Assembly: GCA_902630915.1 (NCBI GenBank)
Contig: CACOWD010000002.1
Location: 1 to 64,000, forward strand
From: an uncultured Pelagibacteraceae bacterium
GTDB taxonomy: Bacteria > Pseudomonadota > Alphaproteobacteria > Pelagibacterales > Pelagibacteraceae
DNA length: 64,000 nt
Direction of reading: 5' to 3'
The notes beneath the pieces are model-generated. The model was given only the letters and a program-made list of their open reading frames with translations, did not search any database and had not been told where the DNA came from. This document shows positions 35,292 to 45,678 of the stretch, piece after piece. The translations under genes and the position numbers were made by a program. Position 1 is the stretch's first letter, and every line of letters begins with the position of its first letter.

Positions 35292-37967
35292 ATGAGCAAA
35301 ATTTTGCTTACAGATGTAAGAAGAAAATTTTTAGATTATTTTAAAAAAAACAATCATCAAATTGTTGATTCAAGTAATTTAGTACCGAATAATGACCCAA
35401 CACTAATGTTTACTAATTCAGGAATGGTTCAGTTTAAAAATGTGTTTACTGGATTAGAAAAAAGACCATATAAAACCGCTACTACATCACAAAAATGCGT
35501 AAGAGCAGGTGGAAAACATAATGATTTAGAAAATGTTGGTTATACTCCTAGACACCATACCTTTTTTGAAATGCTAGGAAATTTTTCTTTTGGTGATTAT
35601 TTTAAAGAACAAGCTATTCATCATGCTTGGAATTTATTGACTAAAGATTTTGGGCTGCCCAAAGAAAAACTATCAGTAACAGTATTTCATGAGGATGATG
35701 ATGCATTTAAACTTTGGAAAAAAATAGCTGGTTTAAGCGAGAACAAGATAATTAAAATATCAACATCTGATAATTTTTGGTCAATGGGGGACACAGGACC
35801 TTGTGGCCCATGTTCTGAAATTTTTTATGATCATGGTGATAAATTAAAGGGAGGACCTCCTGGTAGCCCTGATGAAGACGGTGATAGGTACATTGAAATT
35901 TGGAATCTTGTATTTATGCAATACGAACAATTATCAAAAGAAAAAAGAATTGATTTACCAAAACCCTCTGTTGATACAGGCATGGGTCTTGAGAGAATGA
36001 CAGCAGTTCTCCAAGGAACTCATGACAATTATGAAATCGATCACTTTCAAAAAATTATGGCTGCTTCATCTGATATCACTAAAAATCAAATCGACAATAA
36101 TACAATAGCTAGCCATAGAGTAATCGCCGATCATCTTAGAGCTAGTAGCTTTTTAATTGCTGAAGGCATACTGCCTTCAAACGAAGGCCGAGGATATGTT
36201 TTAAGAAGAATTATGAGAAGAGGAATGAGACATGCTCATTCTGTGGGAAGCAAAGAACCTGTTTTCTATAAACTTTTTGAAGTTTTGTTAAATGAAATGA
36301 AGAATAGTTACCCTGAATTGATCACTGGAAAAGAATTGATAGTCGAAACACTAAAAAATGAAGAGGAAAAATTTTCCTCCCTACTTGAAAGAGGAATGAA
36401 AATACTCGATGAAAATTTAAGTAAAGTACAAAACAAGATTCTTCCAGGTTCAGTAGCTTTTAAATTATATGACACTTATGGTTTCCCTATAGACTTAACT
36501 GCTGATATTTTGAGAGGTAAAGATATACATGTGGATAGTGTTGGCTTCAAGAAAGAGATGGAAAAAAGTAAAGCTTTAGCGCGATCCAACTGGAAAGGAT
36601 CAGGAGATAAGTCTGTTGAAGAAAGATGGTTTAAAGTTAGGGAGGAAATAAATCCTACTGAATTTTTAGGATACGAATTTGATAAAGCTGAGGGTGTAAT
36701 AATTAGAATCTCAAAAAATGGCAAATTTGTTGACTTAGCAAATTTAGGAGATGACGTAGAAGTCATTACAAATCAAACGCCATTTTATGGAGAGTCCGGT
36801 GGTCAAGTCGGTGACCAAGGTTATATTTTTAATTCAAATTGTAAAATAAAAGTAAATGATACTCAAAAAAAAATGGGAGATTTATTTGTTCATTATGGAA
36901 CAATTGAAAAAGGATCAATATCAATTGGACAAAATGTTAATTTAGAAATAGATATTCTCAAAAGAAATAATTCTAAAGCTAATCATTCGGCTACTCATTT
37001 ATTACATGAGTCATTAAGAAGAACTTTAGGAAAACATGTGACACAAAAAGGATCATTAGTTTCCCCTGAAAGACTTAGATTTGATTTTAGTCATAATAAA
37101 CCTATCGAAAAAGAGGAAATGACTAAAATAAATAATATAGTAAATGAAATAGTAGCAGGATCATCTGATGTACAAACAAGAATAATGACCCCAAAAGAAG
37201 CTGTAAGTATGGGTGCACTTGCATTATTTGGAGAAAAGTATGGAGAGGAAGTAAGAGTGGTTTTTATGGGAAAAGAAAATAATGGCTTTTTTTCAACTGA
37301 ATTATGCGGTGGAACTCATGTTAAAAACACCAAAGAGGTTGGAAAATTTAGAGTAATAAGTCAATCTTCAATTGCATCAGGAGTAAGGAGAGTCGAGGCA
37401 TTAAGAGATAAGCAATTAGAAGAATATGAAAAAACGAAAAAAAAAGATAAGTCTCAGAAAGAATCCAATATTAGAAATGAAATAGAGATAATTAAAAAAG
37501 AACTTAAAAAATTAAAAATTGATCCTGATTTTAAAGAAAATTTGGATTTATTCGAAAATTTAAAAAATTTAAATAAACAATTAGATAAAAAAAGAATTGA
37601 AAGTATTAAAAAAGATAAAAGCAAAAATATAATTAAGGATAAAAAAATTGGAAATATATTAATTCGTGAGCAAATTTTAAAAGATTTTCCTCCCAAAGAA
37701 CTTAGAAGTATAATCGACCAAGGTAAAAAAGATATTAAATCAGGAATTGTAATTAGTATTTCCATATTTGAAGATAAGGTTGGTTTAGCTGTAGGTGTCT
37801 CTCAAGATTTGACCTCAAAATACGATGCTGTAGATCTAGCAAAATCTGCATCAATTATTTTAGGTGGTAAAGGTGGGGGAGGTAGAAAAGATTTTGCTCA
37901 AGCAGGCGGAGTAGATAAAAGTAAAATCGAGGAAGCTTTTAAAGAAATATCTAAAAAAATTAGTTAA
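35292..37967 (+). CDS. alaS: Alanine--tRNA ligase
   Basis: The 891-residue alanyl-tRNA synthetase contains the class II aminoacylation domain ([41 protein letters not shown]), the editing domain with zinc ligands [12 protein letters not shown] and CGGTHVKNT, a Lys-rich coiled linker, and the C-terminal domain ending [16 protein letters not shown]. All parts are present and the length is standard. It converges on icd with an 8-base overlap. Confidence 0.98.
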   Translation: MSKILLTDVRRKFLDYFKKNNHQIVDSSNLVPNNDPTLMFTNSGMVQFKNVFTGLEKRPYKTATTSQKCVRAGGKHNDLENVGYTPRHHTFFEMLGNFSFGDYFKEQAIHHAWNLLTKDFGLPKEKLSVTVFHEDDDAFKLWKKIAGLSENKIIKISTSDNFWSMGDTGPCGPCSEIFYDHGDKLKGGPPGSPDEDGDRYIEIWNLVFMQYEQLSKEKRIDLPKPSVDTGMGLERMTAVLQGTHDNYEIDHFQKIMAASSDITKNQIDNNTIASHRVIADHLRASSFLIAEGILPSNEGRGYVLRRIMRRGMRHAHSVGSKEPVFYKLFEVLLNEMKNSYPELITGKELIVETLKNEEEKFSSLLERGMKILDENLSKVQNKILPGSVAFKLYDTYGFPIDLTADILRGKDIHVDSVGFKKEMEKSKALARSNWKGSGDKSVEERWFKVREEINPTEFLGYEFDKAEGVIIRISKNGKFVDLANLGDDVEVITNQTPFYGESGGQVGDQGYIFNSNCKIKVNDTQKKMGDLFVHYGTIEKGSISIGQNVNLEIDILKRNNSKANHSATHLLHESLRRTLGKHVTQKGSLVSPERLRFDFSHNKPIEKEEMTKINNIVNEIVAGSSDVQTRIMTPKEAVSMGALALFGEKYGEEVRVVFMGKENNGFFSTELCGGTHVKNTKEVGKFRVISQSSIASGVRRVEALRDKQLEEYEKTKKKDKSQKESNIRNEIEIIKKELKKLKIDPDFKENLDLFENLKNLNKQLDKKRIESIKKDKSKNIIKDKKIGNILIREQILKDFPPKELRSIIDQGKKDIKSGIVISISIFEDKVGLAVGVSQDLTSKYDAVDLAKSASIILGGKGGGGRKDFAQAGGVDKSKIEEAFKEISKKIS

Positions 37968-39174
37968 GCTTTTTTTTTAAATTTCCATCGATAGCTTCTA
38001 AAAATTGATTTGTAGTTAAGTACTTACTTGATTTATCAATTAAAATTGCCAAATCTTTAGTCATTAAACCGCTTTCAACTGTTCTAATACATACTTCTTC
38101 AACTTTATTTGAAAATTTAATTAATTCATCATTCCCATCAAGCTTACCCCTATGAGATAAACCTCTAGTCCATGCAAAAATAGATGCTATTGGGTTTGTG
38201 GAGGTTTCTTTTCCTTGTTGATGCATTCTATAATGTCTAGTCACTGTCCCATGTGCTGCTTCAGATTCTACTGTCTTGCCATCTGGTGTCATTAATACAC
38301 TAGTCATTAGTCCTAAAGATCCAAATCCTTGGGCAACAGTATCAGATTGCACATCACCATCATAATTCTTACAAGCCCAAACATACCCACCATTCCATTT
38401 CATTGCACACGCTACCATATCATCAATTAATCTGTGTTCGTAGCTAATATTTGCTTTTTCAAATTTATCAGAAAATTCTTTTTCAAAAACCTCTTGGAAA
38501 AGATCTTTAAATCTCCCATCGTAAGCTTTGAGGATTGTATTTTTAGTTGATAAATAAACTGGCCACTTTCTTCCAAGACCGTAATTCATACATGCCCTTG
38601 CAAAATTTTTAATAGAATCATCTAGATTGTACATTGTAAGAGCAATACCTGATCCAGGAAATTCAAACACTTTGAATTCTTTCTTATCTTTTCCATCACT
38701 TGATGTCCATTTTACTTCAAGATTTCCTGTTCCAGGTATAAGAAAATCAGTAGCTCTATATTGGTCACCGAAAGCATGTCTTCCTATCACTATTGGTTTG
38801 GTCCAACCAGGAACCAGCTTCGGGACATTTTTACAAATTATTGGTTCTCTAAAAACTGTCCCGCCCAAGATATTTCTAATTGTTCCATTAGGAGATCTCC
38901 ACATTTTCTTTAATTTAAATTCTTCTACCCGAGCTTCATCTGGTGTAATAGTTGCACATTTTACGCCAACACCGTATTGCTTGATAGCATTTGCCGCATC
39001 TATAGTGATTTGGTCGTCGGTTTTATCTCGACTTACCATTCCTAAGTCGTAGTACTTAAGGTCTACTTCAAGATAGGGTTTTATTAACTTATCTTTGATA
39101 AATGACCATATAATTCTAGTCATTTCGTCACCGTCTAGCTCAACTACTGGATTTTTAACTTTAATTTTTGCCAT
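37960..39174 (-). CDS. icd: Isocitrate dehydrogenase, NADP-dependent
   Basis: A 404-residue isocitrate dehydrogenase of the eukaryote-like type II family common in alphaproteobacteria. It oxidises isocitrate to 2-oxoglutarate in the TCA cycle. Motifs are [33 protein letters not shown], the metal- and substrate-binding [15 protein letters not shown] block ([18 protein letters not shown]) and [17 protein letters not shown] for NADP. It starts 64 bases from the divergent psd gene. Confidence 0.96.
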   Translation of the reverse strand: MAKIKVKNPVVELDGDEMTRIIWSFIKDKLIKPYLEVDLKYYDLGMVSRDKTDDQITIDAANAIKQYGVGVKCATITPDEARVEEFKLKKMWRSPNGTIRNILGGTVFREPIICKNVPKLVPGWTKPIVIGRHAFGDQYRATDFLIPGTGNLEVKWTSSDGKDKKEFKVFEFPGSGIALTMYNLDDSIKNFARACMNYGLGRKWPVYLSTKNTILKAYDGRFKDLFQEVFEKEFSDKFEKANISYEHRLIDDMVACAMKWNGGYVWACKNYDGDVQSDTVAQGFGSLGLMTSVLMTPDGKTVESEAAHGTVTRHYRMHQQGKETSTNPIASIFAWTRGLSHRGKLDGNDELIKFSNKVEEVCIRTVESGLMTKDLAILIDKSSKYLTTNQFLEAIDGNLKKKLN

Positions 39175-39238
39175 AAAATATTGATTGATAAACTGTGATT
39201 TTTATACATATTAAGAAAAATTTAGCAAACTTAAAATT

Positions 39239-39889
39239 ATGTTTAATACAATATTTCCAAAAATTCACAAAGAGGGTTACAAATTCCTAGCAATTTCCAT
39301 AATTGTAACATTTATTGTTTTATTTTTCTCAAAATTTCTAGGACTTATATTCATTTTAGTTACAGTTTGGATATATTATTTTTTTAGGGATCCTGAGCGT
39401 TTTTCGATTAATGATGATAATTTCTTAATAAGTCCTGCTGACGGCTTGATTACTGATATTTCTGAAAAATCTGGACCAGAAGAATTAAGACTTGAAAATA
39501 CAACGTACACTAAAATTAGCGTGTTTATGAATGTTTTTAATTGCCATGTAAATAGAACTCCTATTTCAGGAAAAATTGAGGAAATTTATTATAAACCTGG
39601 AAAGTTTTTAAATGCTTCATTAGATAAAGCGAGTGAAGAGAATGAGAGAAATTATTATAAAATAAAATCTATCAATGATAATGAGGAAATTATAATAGTT
39701 CAAATAGCTGGATTAATTGCAAGAAGAATTGTTTGTGAAGTGGAACAAGGACAGGATTTAAAACAGGGCGATAGAATCGGCATGATAAGATTTGGAAGTA
39801 GAGTTGACATATACTTTAAAAATAAAAAGGTTTTAGCTAAATTGGGACAAAACGTAATAGCAGGTGAAAGTTTGCTAGCTTCTAAATAA
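39239..39889 (+). CDS. psd: Phosphatidylserine decarboxylase, short form
   Basis: A 216-residue proenzyme that decarboxylates phosphatidylserine to phosphatidylethanolamine. An N-terminal membrane hairpin (about residues 18-50) precedes the catalytic core with LISPADGLITDI, FNCHVNRTPISG and the self-cleavage region IRFGSRVDIYF, where Gly-Ser cleavage creates the pyruvoyl group. It is the short type found in alphaproteobacteria. pssA overlaps it by one base, so the two steps of PE synthesis are coupled. Confidence 0.94.
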   Translation: MFNTIFPKIHKEGYKFLAISIIVTFIVLFFSKFLGLIFILVTVWIYYFFRDPERFSINDDNFLISPADGLITDISEKSGPEELRLENTTYTKISVFMNVFNCHVNRTPISGKIEEIYYKPGKFLNASLDKASEENERNYYKIKSINDNEEIIIVQIAGLIARRIVCEVEQGQDLKQGDRIGMIRFGSRVDIYFKNKKVLAKLGQNVIAGESLLASK

Positions 39890-40680
39890 TGGAACAAAAT
39901 AATAAATTTAAATTGGTATCTTCAAAAAAAACTAGATACCTTTTACCAAACATTCTTACCTTAGGCGGTGTTTGCTTAGGTATTAGCTCAATTAAATTTT
40001 CAATTGATGGGAATTATAGTCTTGCAGTAACCTTAATTTTGTTTGCAGCGATTCTAGACGCGTTAGACGGGAGAATAGCTAGATTGATAAAAGGTACTTC
40101 TGAATTCGGAAAAGAATTAGACTCTTTAACAGATTTTGTAAGTTTTGGAATAGCTCCAGTGTTTATTTTATACTTTTGGGAATTAAATAATTATGGAAAA
40201 CTTGGGTGGGCAATTTCATTAATGTATTCTGTTTGTTGTGTGCTAAGATTAGCAAGATTTAATCTAACCAAAATTGATACTCAAAACGAGTGGAAAAGTA
40301 ATTTTTTTGAAGGAGTGCCGTCTCCAGCAGGAGGGTTATTGATTTTGATGCCTTTAATTTATGAATTAAGTGATTTAAATTTTAATTTTAGTATTAAAAA
40401 TATCACACCTTATTTTACAATTTTAATAGCCTTACTATTAGTGAGCAAATTACCTACTCTCTCTTTAAAAAGAATATCAATTTCATCAAAAGCAACAATT
40501 TTTTTACTTTTGTTAATTGGAACAATTTTTATTGCTTTATTATTTTTTACTTTTGAAACTTTATTAGTTTTCGGACTAACATATCTTTTTTTTATACCAA
40601 TAAGTATTTTTATTTTTAAAAATCAACAAAAAAAGCAATCACCAAAAATATCTGACGAAGATCATGAAGATATTTTATAA
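39889..40680 (+). CDS. pssA: CDP-diacylglycerol--serine O-phosphatidyltransferase
   Basis: A 263-residue integral membrane enzyme that makes phosphatidylserine from CDP-diacylglycerol and serine. The CDP-alcohol phosphatidyltransferase motif DG-x2-AR-x8-G-x3-D-x3-D is intact in LDGRIARLIKGTSEFGKELD. Several membrane helices follow. It is translated in a chain: psd-pssA-rlmE overlap by one base each. The tail is Lys-rich and cytoplasmic. Confidence 0.95.
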   Translation: MEQNNKFKLVSSKKTRYLLPNILTLGGVCLGISSIKFSIDGNYSLAVTLILFAAILDALDGRIARLIKGTSEFGKELDSLTDFVSFGIAPVFILYFWELNNYGKLGWAISLMYSVCCVLRLARFNLTKIDTQNEWKSNFFEGVPSPAGGLLILMPLIYELSDLNFNFSIKNITPYFTILIALLLVSKLPTLSLKRISISSKATIFLLLLIGTIFIALLFFTFETLLVFGLTYLFFIPISIFIFKNQQKKQSPKISDEDHEDIL

Positions 40681-41306
40681 TGAAAAAATCTAAAAGAGTT
40701 AAGAAAAGTAATTCTTGGAAAATTAAACAACATAGAGATCAATTTTTTAAAAAATCTAAAACTTTAGGTTATCGATCAAGAGCGTCTTTCAAATTAATTG
40801 AACTTAATAAAAAATTCAAATTTATTCAAAAAAATTCAAATCTTTTAGATCTTGGTTCGAGCCCAGGCGGGTGGTCTCAGGTAGTAAGTGCAATAGTTAA
40901 AAAAGGTAAGATACTATCCGTTGATATAAGGTCCATGGCGCCAATAGAAAATGTTGAATTTTTAAATTTTGACATTTTTGACAAAAGCTGTGAAGACAAA
41001 ATAATAAGTTTTTTTCAAAGCAAAATAGATGTAGTTATTTCAGATATGGCTGCAGATACGACAGGGGTAAAATCCCTTGATTCTATTAGAACTAATCAGT
41101 TATGTTCAAAAGTCATCAATTTATCCTCAAAAATACTAAAACAAAAAGGGACTTTAGTATCTAAATTATTTATGGGAGAAGATTTTTTAGAGGTAAAAAA
41201 TTTAGCTAAATCAACATTTAAAGAAGTAAATTTTTTCAAACCAGAATCAAGTAGAAATGATTCTAAAGAAACTTATATACATTGTAAGTCTTTAATGACT
41301 TTATAA
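40680..41306 (+). CDS. rlmE: 23S rRNA (uridine-2'-O)-methyltransferase
   Basis: RlmE (FtsJ/RrmJ) methylates U2552 of 23S rRNA late in 50S assembly. The 208-residue protein has a basic N-terminus, YRSRASFKLIEL with the catalytic Lys, the SAM motif LLDLGSSPGGWSQV, ISDMAADTTG with the catalytic Asp, and KLFMGEDF with the second Lys. It overlaps pssA by one base and ends 26 bases before guaB. Confidence 0.94.
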   Translation: MKKSKRVKKSNSWKIKQHRDQFFKKSKTLGYRSRASFKLIELNKKFKFIQKNSNLLDLGSSPGGWSQVVSAIVKKGKILSVDIRSMAPIENVEFLNFDIFDKSCEDKIISFFQSKIDVVISDMAADTTGVKSLDSIRTNQLCSKVINLSSKILKQKGTLVSKLFMGEDFLEVKNLAKSTFKEVNFFKPESSRNDSKETYIHCKSLMTL

Positions 41307-41332
41307 TTTTTAAATATTGTTTATAATTATAT

Positions 41333-42412
41333 ATGGGAACAATAAAAGAATCTTTAACCTTTGATGACGTCCTGCTACTTCCGCAGTATTCTGATGTTTT
41401 GCCATCAGAAACAAATATATCTTTGGATTTAACTAAAAAGATTTTACTGAAAGTGCCATTTTTATCATCTGCAATGGATACAGTAACGGAGTCCAAAATG
41501 GCTATTGCGATGGCCAAAGCTGGGGGCATAGGAGTAATTCATAGAAACTTGAATATTAAAAATCAAACCAAAGAGATAATAAAAGTTAAAAAGCAAAACT
41601 TAATAGTGGGTGCAGCAGTTGGCACCAATCTTGAAGATATTGAGAGAGCCAAGTCATTAATAAATAACGGATGTGACCTAATTGTAGTAGATACAGCCCA
41701 CGGTCATAGTGAAAAAGTTCTTAAGGCTTTATCAAAATTGAAAAAATTAGATAAGACTATTCCTATTTGTGTAGGGAATATTGCCACAAGCAAAGCTGCA
41801 AAAAAATTATATAATTCTGGCGCAGATATTATCAAAGTTGGAATTGGCCCAGGATCAATTTGCACAACTCGTATGGTAGCTGGAATTGGTGTTCCTCAAA
41901 TATCTGCGATCATGGAGGTAAAACAAGCACTAAAGAATAAAAAAATTAAGATTATATCAGATGGTGGTATTAAATTTTCAGGAGATATTGCTAAAGCTTT
42001 AGCAGCAGGAGCCGACGCTATAATGATGGGATCAATTTTTGCTGGAACAGATGAGAGTCCAGGTAAGAAATTTAAAGTTAAAGGTAAAATTTTTAAGCAG
42101 TATCGAGGAATGGGATCAATCGGAGCAATGTCATCTGGTTCAGCAAATAGATATTTTCAAAAAAATTTTAAAGATAAATCAAAATTTGTACCAGAAGGTG
42201 TTGAAGGTAGAGTTGAGTATAAAGGAAATGTATCAAAAATAATTTATCAACTCAAAGGTGGATTGAGATCTTCAATGGGATATATTGGTGCTAAAAATTT
42301 AAAAGAAATATCTAAAAATGCTAAATTTATTAAAATTACAAAAGCAGGATTTTATGAGAGTATGGTTCATAGTGTGGAAATGACTCAAAAAACTTTTAAT
42401 TACAAATTATGA
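41333..42412 (+). CDS. guaB: IMP dehydrogenase lacking CBS domains
   Basis: IMPDH makes XMP from IMP, the committed step to GMP. At 359 residues it is about 130 shorter than usual. The tandem CBS (Bateman) regulatory module, normally inserted after the LNI-x-Q-x-x-EV-x-KVK region, is absent: the sequence passes straight from residue ~86 (KVKK) to [11 protein letters not shown]. Catalytic parts are kept: [20 protein letters not shown] with the catalytic Cys, [22 protein letters not shown] and SSMGYIGA. Adenine and guanine nucleotide control through CBS would be lost. It leads an operon with guaA. Confidence 0.94.
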   Translation: MGTIKESLTFDDVLLLPQYSDVLPSETNISLDLTKKILLKVPFLSSAMDTVTESKMAIAMAKAGGIGVIHRNLNIKNQTKEIIKVKKQNLIVGAAVGTNLEDIERAKSLINNGCDLIVVDTAHGHSEKVLKALSKLKKLDKTIPICVGNIATSKAAKKLYNSGADIIKVGIGPGSICTTRMVAGIGVPQISAIMEVKQALKNKKIKIISDGGIKFSGDIAKALAAGADAIMMGSIFAGTDESPGKKFKVKGKIFKQYRGMGSIGAMSSGSANRYFQKNFKDKSKFVPEGVEGRVEYKGNVSKIIYQLKGGLRSSMGYIGAKNLKEISKNAKFIKITKAGFYESMVHSVEMTQKTFNYKL

Positions 42413-42831
42413 AATTAATTATATTTAAAACTTTTATTTTTTTCTTTTTTCTTTCTGTAAATCTTTTCGCTAATACACAATTTTTTAAAGAGGGAGTAAA
42501 TTTTTTTAATAGTAAAGAATACAATAAAGCAAAATTCAAATTTGAACAAGATATTGTAATGAATCCAAAAAATGAGATGTCATATTTATATCTTTCGAAA
42601 ATATTTAATGAACTTGATAATAAAAACTTAGAAGAACAAAACTTAAATACTGTTATTTTATTAAATCCGACAAATGAAGAAGCTATTTATAATTTAGCTC
42701 AATTAAAACTACAGAGTTCAGATTATAAGAAAAGTAAAGAATTAAATGATAAATTAAAAAAATTGTGCAATCAATTTTGTGATCGAAGTACTAGACTTAA
42801 TATTGAAATTGAAAATTTATCTAAAAAATAA
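42409..42831 (+). CDS. Small secreted TPR protein
   Basis: A 140-residue protein with an N-terminal signal-like hydrophobic segment (residues 1-20, ending LFANTQ) and two or three TPR-like helical repeats (FKEGVNFFNSKEYNKAKFKF and NEEAIYNLAQLKLQSSDYKK). It probably acts in the periplasm as a binding scaffold. It overlaps guaB by four bases and guaA begins at the next base after its stop. The link to purine synthesis is likely only positional. Confidence 0.8.
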   Translation: MKLIIFKTFIFFFFLSVNLFANTQFFKEGVNFFNSKEYNKAKFKFEQDIVMNPKNEMSYLYLSKIFNELDNKNLEEQNLNTVILLNPTNEEAIYNLAQLKLQSSDYKKSKELNDKLKKLCNQFCDRSTRLNIEIENLSKK

Positions 42832-44391
42832 ATGCAATTTCATATTAAAAGAGAAAAGATTTTGATTATCGATTTCGGTTCACAAGTAACAAAGTTAATA
42901 GCTAGAAGAGTAAGAGAGTTTGGAGTTTACTCAGAGATAATAACCCCAGAAAAAATTTTCAATTTAACAGATTTTAGTAAAATAAAAGGTTTTATTTTGT
43001 CTGGCGGACCTTCATCTGTTACAAAAAACAAATTCCAAACTGTGCCAAAGAAAATATTTTCAAAAAAAATACCAATTCTTGGAATTTGCTATGGTTTACA
43101 ACTAATAGCTAAAATGCATGGAGGGAAAATTAAAACTTCAAAAAAAAGAAGAGAATTTGGTAGAGCGGTAATTAGTCAAAAAAGAAAATCACCGCTTACA
43201 AAAAATTTTTTTCAATTAAAAAAAACTGTTTGGATGAGTCATGAAGATGCAGTAATTAAATTACCCAAAAATTTTAAAACTGTTGCATCTACAAAAAACT
43301 CAAAATTCACTATAATTGAAAATATAAAGAAAAATATTTACGGTGTACAATTCCATCCTGAGGTTACACATACAGAGAATGGAAATCAAATTTTTAAAAA
43401 TTTTATTTTTTCAATATGTAAAATGAAAAAAAATTGGAGTCTCGCGTCTCAAAAAAATAAAATCATTCAAGACATTAAAAAAGAAGTAAAAAAAGAGAGG
43501 GTAATTTGTGCTTTATCAGGCGGCGTCGATAGCAGTGTTGCCGCGCTTTTGATAAATAGAGCTATTAAAAGAAATCTAATTTGCATTATGGTAGATACAG
43601 GTTTGATGAGAAAAAATGAGTTTAAGCACACTTTTAAGATTTTTAAAAATGAATACAAATTAAATGTAAGATTAATAGATGCCTCAAAAATTTTTTTGAA
43701 AAAACTTAAGAATATTAAGGATCCTGAAAAAAAAAGAAAAATAATCGGTAATTTATTTGTAAATATATTTGAGAAAGAGTCAAAAAAAATCAAAAATGTC
43801 AAATTTCTTGCACAAGGAACATTATATCCAGATATAATAGAAAGCAGGTCGTCTACTGGAAGCAAAACATCAAAAATAAAATCGCATCATAATGTAGGAG
43901 GTTTGCCTAAAAAAATGAGTTTAAAATTGATAGAACCATTGAAGGAATTCTTTAAAGACGAAGTTAGAATTCTAGGAAAGTCTTTGGGTCTCACAAAAAA
44001 AATACTTTATAGACATCCGTTTCCAGGACCTGGACTAGGTATTAGAATTATTGGAAGTATTGAAAAAGAAAAAATTAGAATTCTTCAAGAAGTTGACCAT
44101 ATATATATAAATGAATTGATTAATTGTGGATTGTACAGCAAAATTTGGCAAGCTTATGCAGCGTTACTTCCAATTAAAACAGTAGGTGTGATGGGCGATT
44201 CACGAACTTATGAGCATACATGTTTATTAAGAGCAGTGACTTCAGAAGACGGTATGACGGCAGATTACTTTTCTTTTCCAAAACATTTTCTAGACAAAAT
44301 TTCAAACAAAATTGTAAATAATGTAAAAGGAATTAATAGAGTAGTGTATGATATAACATCAAAACCACCTAGTACTATAGAATTAGAATAA
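42832..44391 (+). CDS. guaA: GMP synthase (glutamine-hydrolysing)
   Basis: GuaA aminates XMP to GMP using glutamine. The 519-residue protein has an N-terminal class I amidotransferase domain ([10 protein letters not shown], nucleophile Cys in [12 protein letters not shown], His-Glu in [12 protein letters not shown]), an ATP-pyrophosphatase domain with the P-loop [12 protein letters not shown], and the C-terminal dimerisation domain with [15 protein letters not shown]. With guaB two genes upstream, it completes the GMP branch in one operon. Confidence 0.97.
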   Translation: MQFHIKREKILIIDFGSQVTKLIARRVREFGVYSEIITPEKIFNLTDFSKIKGFILSGGPSSVTKNKFQTVPKKIFSKKIPILGICYGLQLIAKMHGGKIKTSKKRREFGRAVISQKRKSPLTKNFFQLKKTVWMSHEDAVIKLPKNFKTVASTKNSKFTIIENIKKNIYGVQFHPEVTHTENGNQIFKNFIFSICKMKKNWSLASQKNKIIQDIKKEVKKERVICALSGGVDSSVAALLINRAIKRNLICIMVDTGLMRKNEFKHTFKIFKNEYKLNVRLIDASKIFLKKLKNIKDPEKKRKIIGNLFVNIFEKESKKIKNVKFLAQGTLYPDIIESRSSTGSKTSKIKSHHNVGGLPKKMSLKLIEPLKEFFKDEVRILGKSLGLTKKILYRHPFPGPGLGIRIIGSIEKEKIRILQEVDHIYINELINCGLYSKIWQAYAALLPIKTVGVMGDSRTYEHTCLLRAVTSEDGMTADYFSFPKHFLDKISNKIVNNVKGINRVVYDITSKPPSTIELE

Positions 44392-45182
44392 TGAATAAAA
44401 AAATAAAAAAAATTATTAATAAAAAAAATGTTTCGAAGATAGTTAGTCTTACAGCTTATTCTAGGAATATTGCAAAAATTTTAGATAAATATTGTGATAT
44501 AGTTTTAGTTGGTGACTCAATGGCTAACGTTTTATATGGCCAAGAAAACACTCATAAAATTTCACTTACAACAATTATTAATCATACGATTAGTGTGAAA
44601 AAAGGAATTAAAAAATCATTATTAGTAGTGGATATGCCTAAAGGGACATATTCAAGTAAAAATAAGGCTAGGAAAAACGCAAGATTAATTATGCATTCAA
44701 CTAAATGTGATGCTATTAAGATAGAAAGTAATAAGAAAAATTACAATATAATAAAAGATTTAACCAACAATAAGATTCCAGTAATGGGGCATATTGGCTA
44801 TACCCCACAATTTAATAAAAAATTTAGTGTACAAGGCGACACAGAAAAAAAATCAAAAAAACTCCTTGACGAAGCTTTGCTAATAGAAAAAGCAGGAGCT
44901 TTTTCTATTGTGTTAGAATGTTTGACAGCAAATACTTCAAAATTAATTACCAGCAATCTTAAAATTCCGACTATTGGAATAGGATCTTCCATAAATTGTG
45001 ACGGCCAAATTCTTGTAACAGACGATATGTTAGGTTTAAGCGGATTTTATCCAAAATTTGTAAAAAAATATACTTTCTTGAATAGAATAATTGAAAAAGC
45101 CGTCAAAAAATATACTAAAGAGGTAAGAAAGATGAGTTTTCCCTCTGAAAAAAATTTTTTAAATGGAACAAGAACAAAATAA
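44391..45182 (+). CDS. panB: 3-methyl-2-oxobutanoate hydroxymethyltransferase
   Basis: PanB transfers a hydroxymethyl group from methylene-tetrahydrofolate to ketoisovalerate in pantothenate synthesis. The 263-residue protein shows VSLTAYSRNIAKILD, the Mg-binding VLVGDSMANVLYGQENT, IKIESN, and MGHIGYTPQ. The length is standard. panC or ketopantoate reductase is not nearby. The start overlaps the guaA stop by one base (TAATG), and the next gene overlaps it by 20 bases. Confidence 0.93.
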   Translation: MNKKIKKIINKKNVSKIVSLTAYSRNIAKILDKYCDIVLVGDSMANVLYGQENTHKISLTTIINHTISVKKGIKKSLLVVDMPKGTYSSKNKARKNARLIMHSTKCDAIKIESNKKNYNIIKDLTNNKIPVMGHIGYTPQFNKKFSVQGDTEKKSKKLLDEALLIEKAGAFSIVLECLTANTSKLITSNLKIPTIGIGSSINCDGQILVTDDMLGLSGFYPKFVKKYTFLNRIIEKAVKKYTKEVRKMSFPSEKNFLNGTRTK

Positions 45183-45675
45183 TAATAAAAAAGAATTTAA
45201 AGACAGAATACTTTTTTTGATTAAAGAAAATAAATTGAAAGTATTACTTTCCTTCATATTTTTACTAATTATTTCAACTTTTCTGATAACAAAAAATATT
45301 TTTGAAAAAAAGCAAAATAATTTAATATCAGAAAAATACATTAAGGCAGGATTATTTTTATCATCAGGTGAAAAAGATAAATCTTTGAAAATTTTAGAAG
45401 AAATCATAAAAAGTAATAATAAATTTTATTCAATTCTAGCTTTAAATACTATTTTAGAAAAAAAATTAATAGAAGATAAAAAAAAAATTTTAAATTTTTT
45501 TGAAATAGTTGAGGATTTGAATATTGAAAAAAATCAAAAAGATTTAATTATTTTTAAAAAAGCACTATATTTAATAAAAAATTCTAATTTTAGTGAAGGT
45601 CATAAGCTTTTAGAAGCTTTGATTAAATCTGACTCAGCGTTGAAATCTCAAGCTGAGGAGATATTAGATAAATAA
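45163..45675 (+). CDS. YfgM-like membrane-anchored TPR protein
   Basis: A 170-residue protein with a short charged N-terminus, one membrane helix (about residues 25-43, VLLSFIFLLIISTFLIT) and a TPR-like periplasmic domain (YIKAGLFLSSGEKDKSLKIL; HKLLEALIKSDSALKSQAEE). The layout matches YfgM/TPR_21 proteins, which sit next to bamB in many proteobacteria and assist SecYEG or periplasmic chaperones. It is followed by the BamB-like gene after three bases, supporting the call. Sequence conservation itself is low. Confidence 0.75.
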   Translation: MEQEQNNNKKEFKDRILFLIKENKLKVLLSFIFLLIISTFLITKNIFEKKQNNLISEKYIKAGLFLSSGEKDKSLKILEEIIKSNNKFYSILALNTILEKKLIEDKKKILNFFEIVEDLNIEKNQKDLIIFKKALYLIKNSNFSEGHKLLEALIKSDSALKSQAEEILDK

Positions 45676-45678
45676 AAG

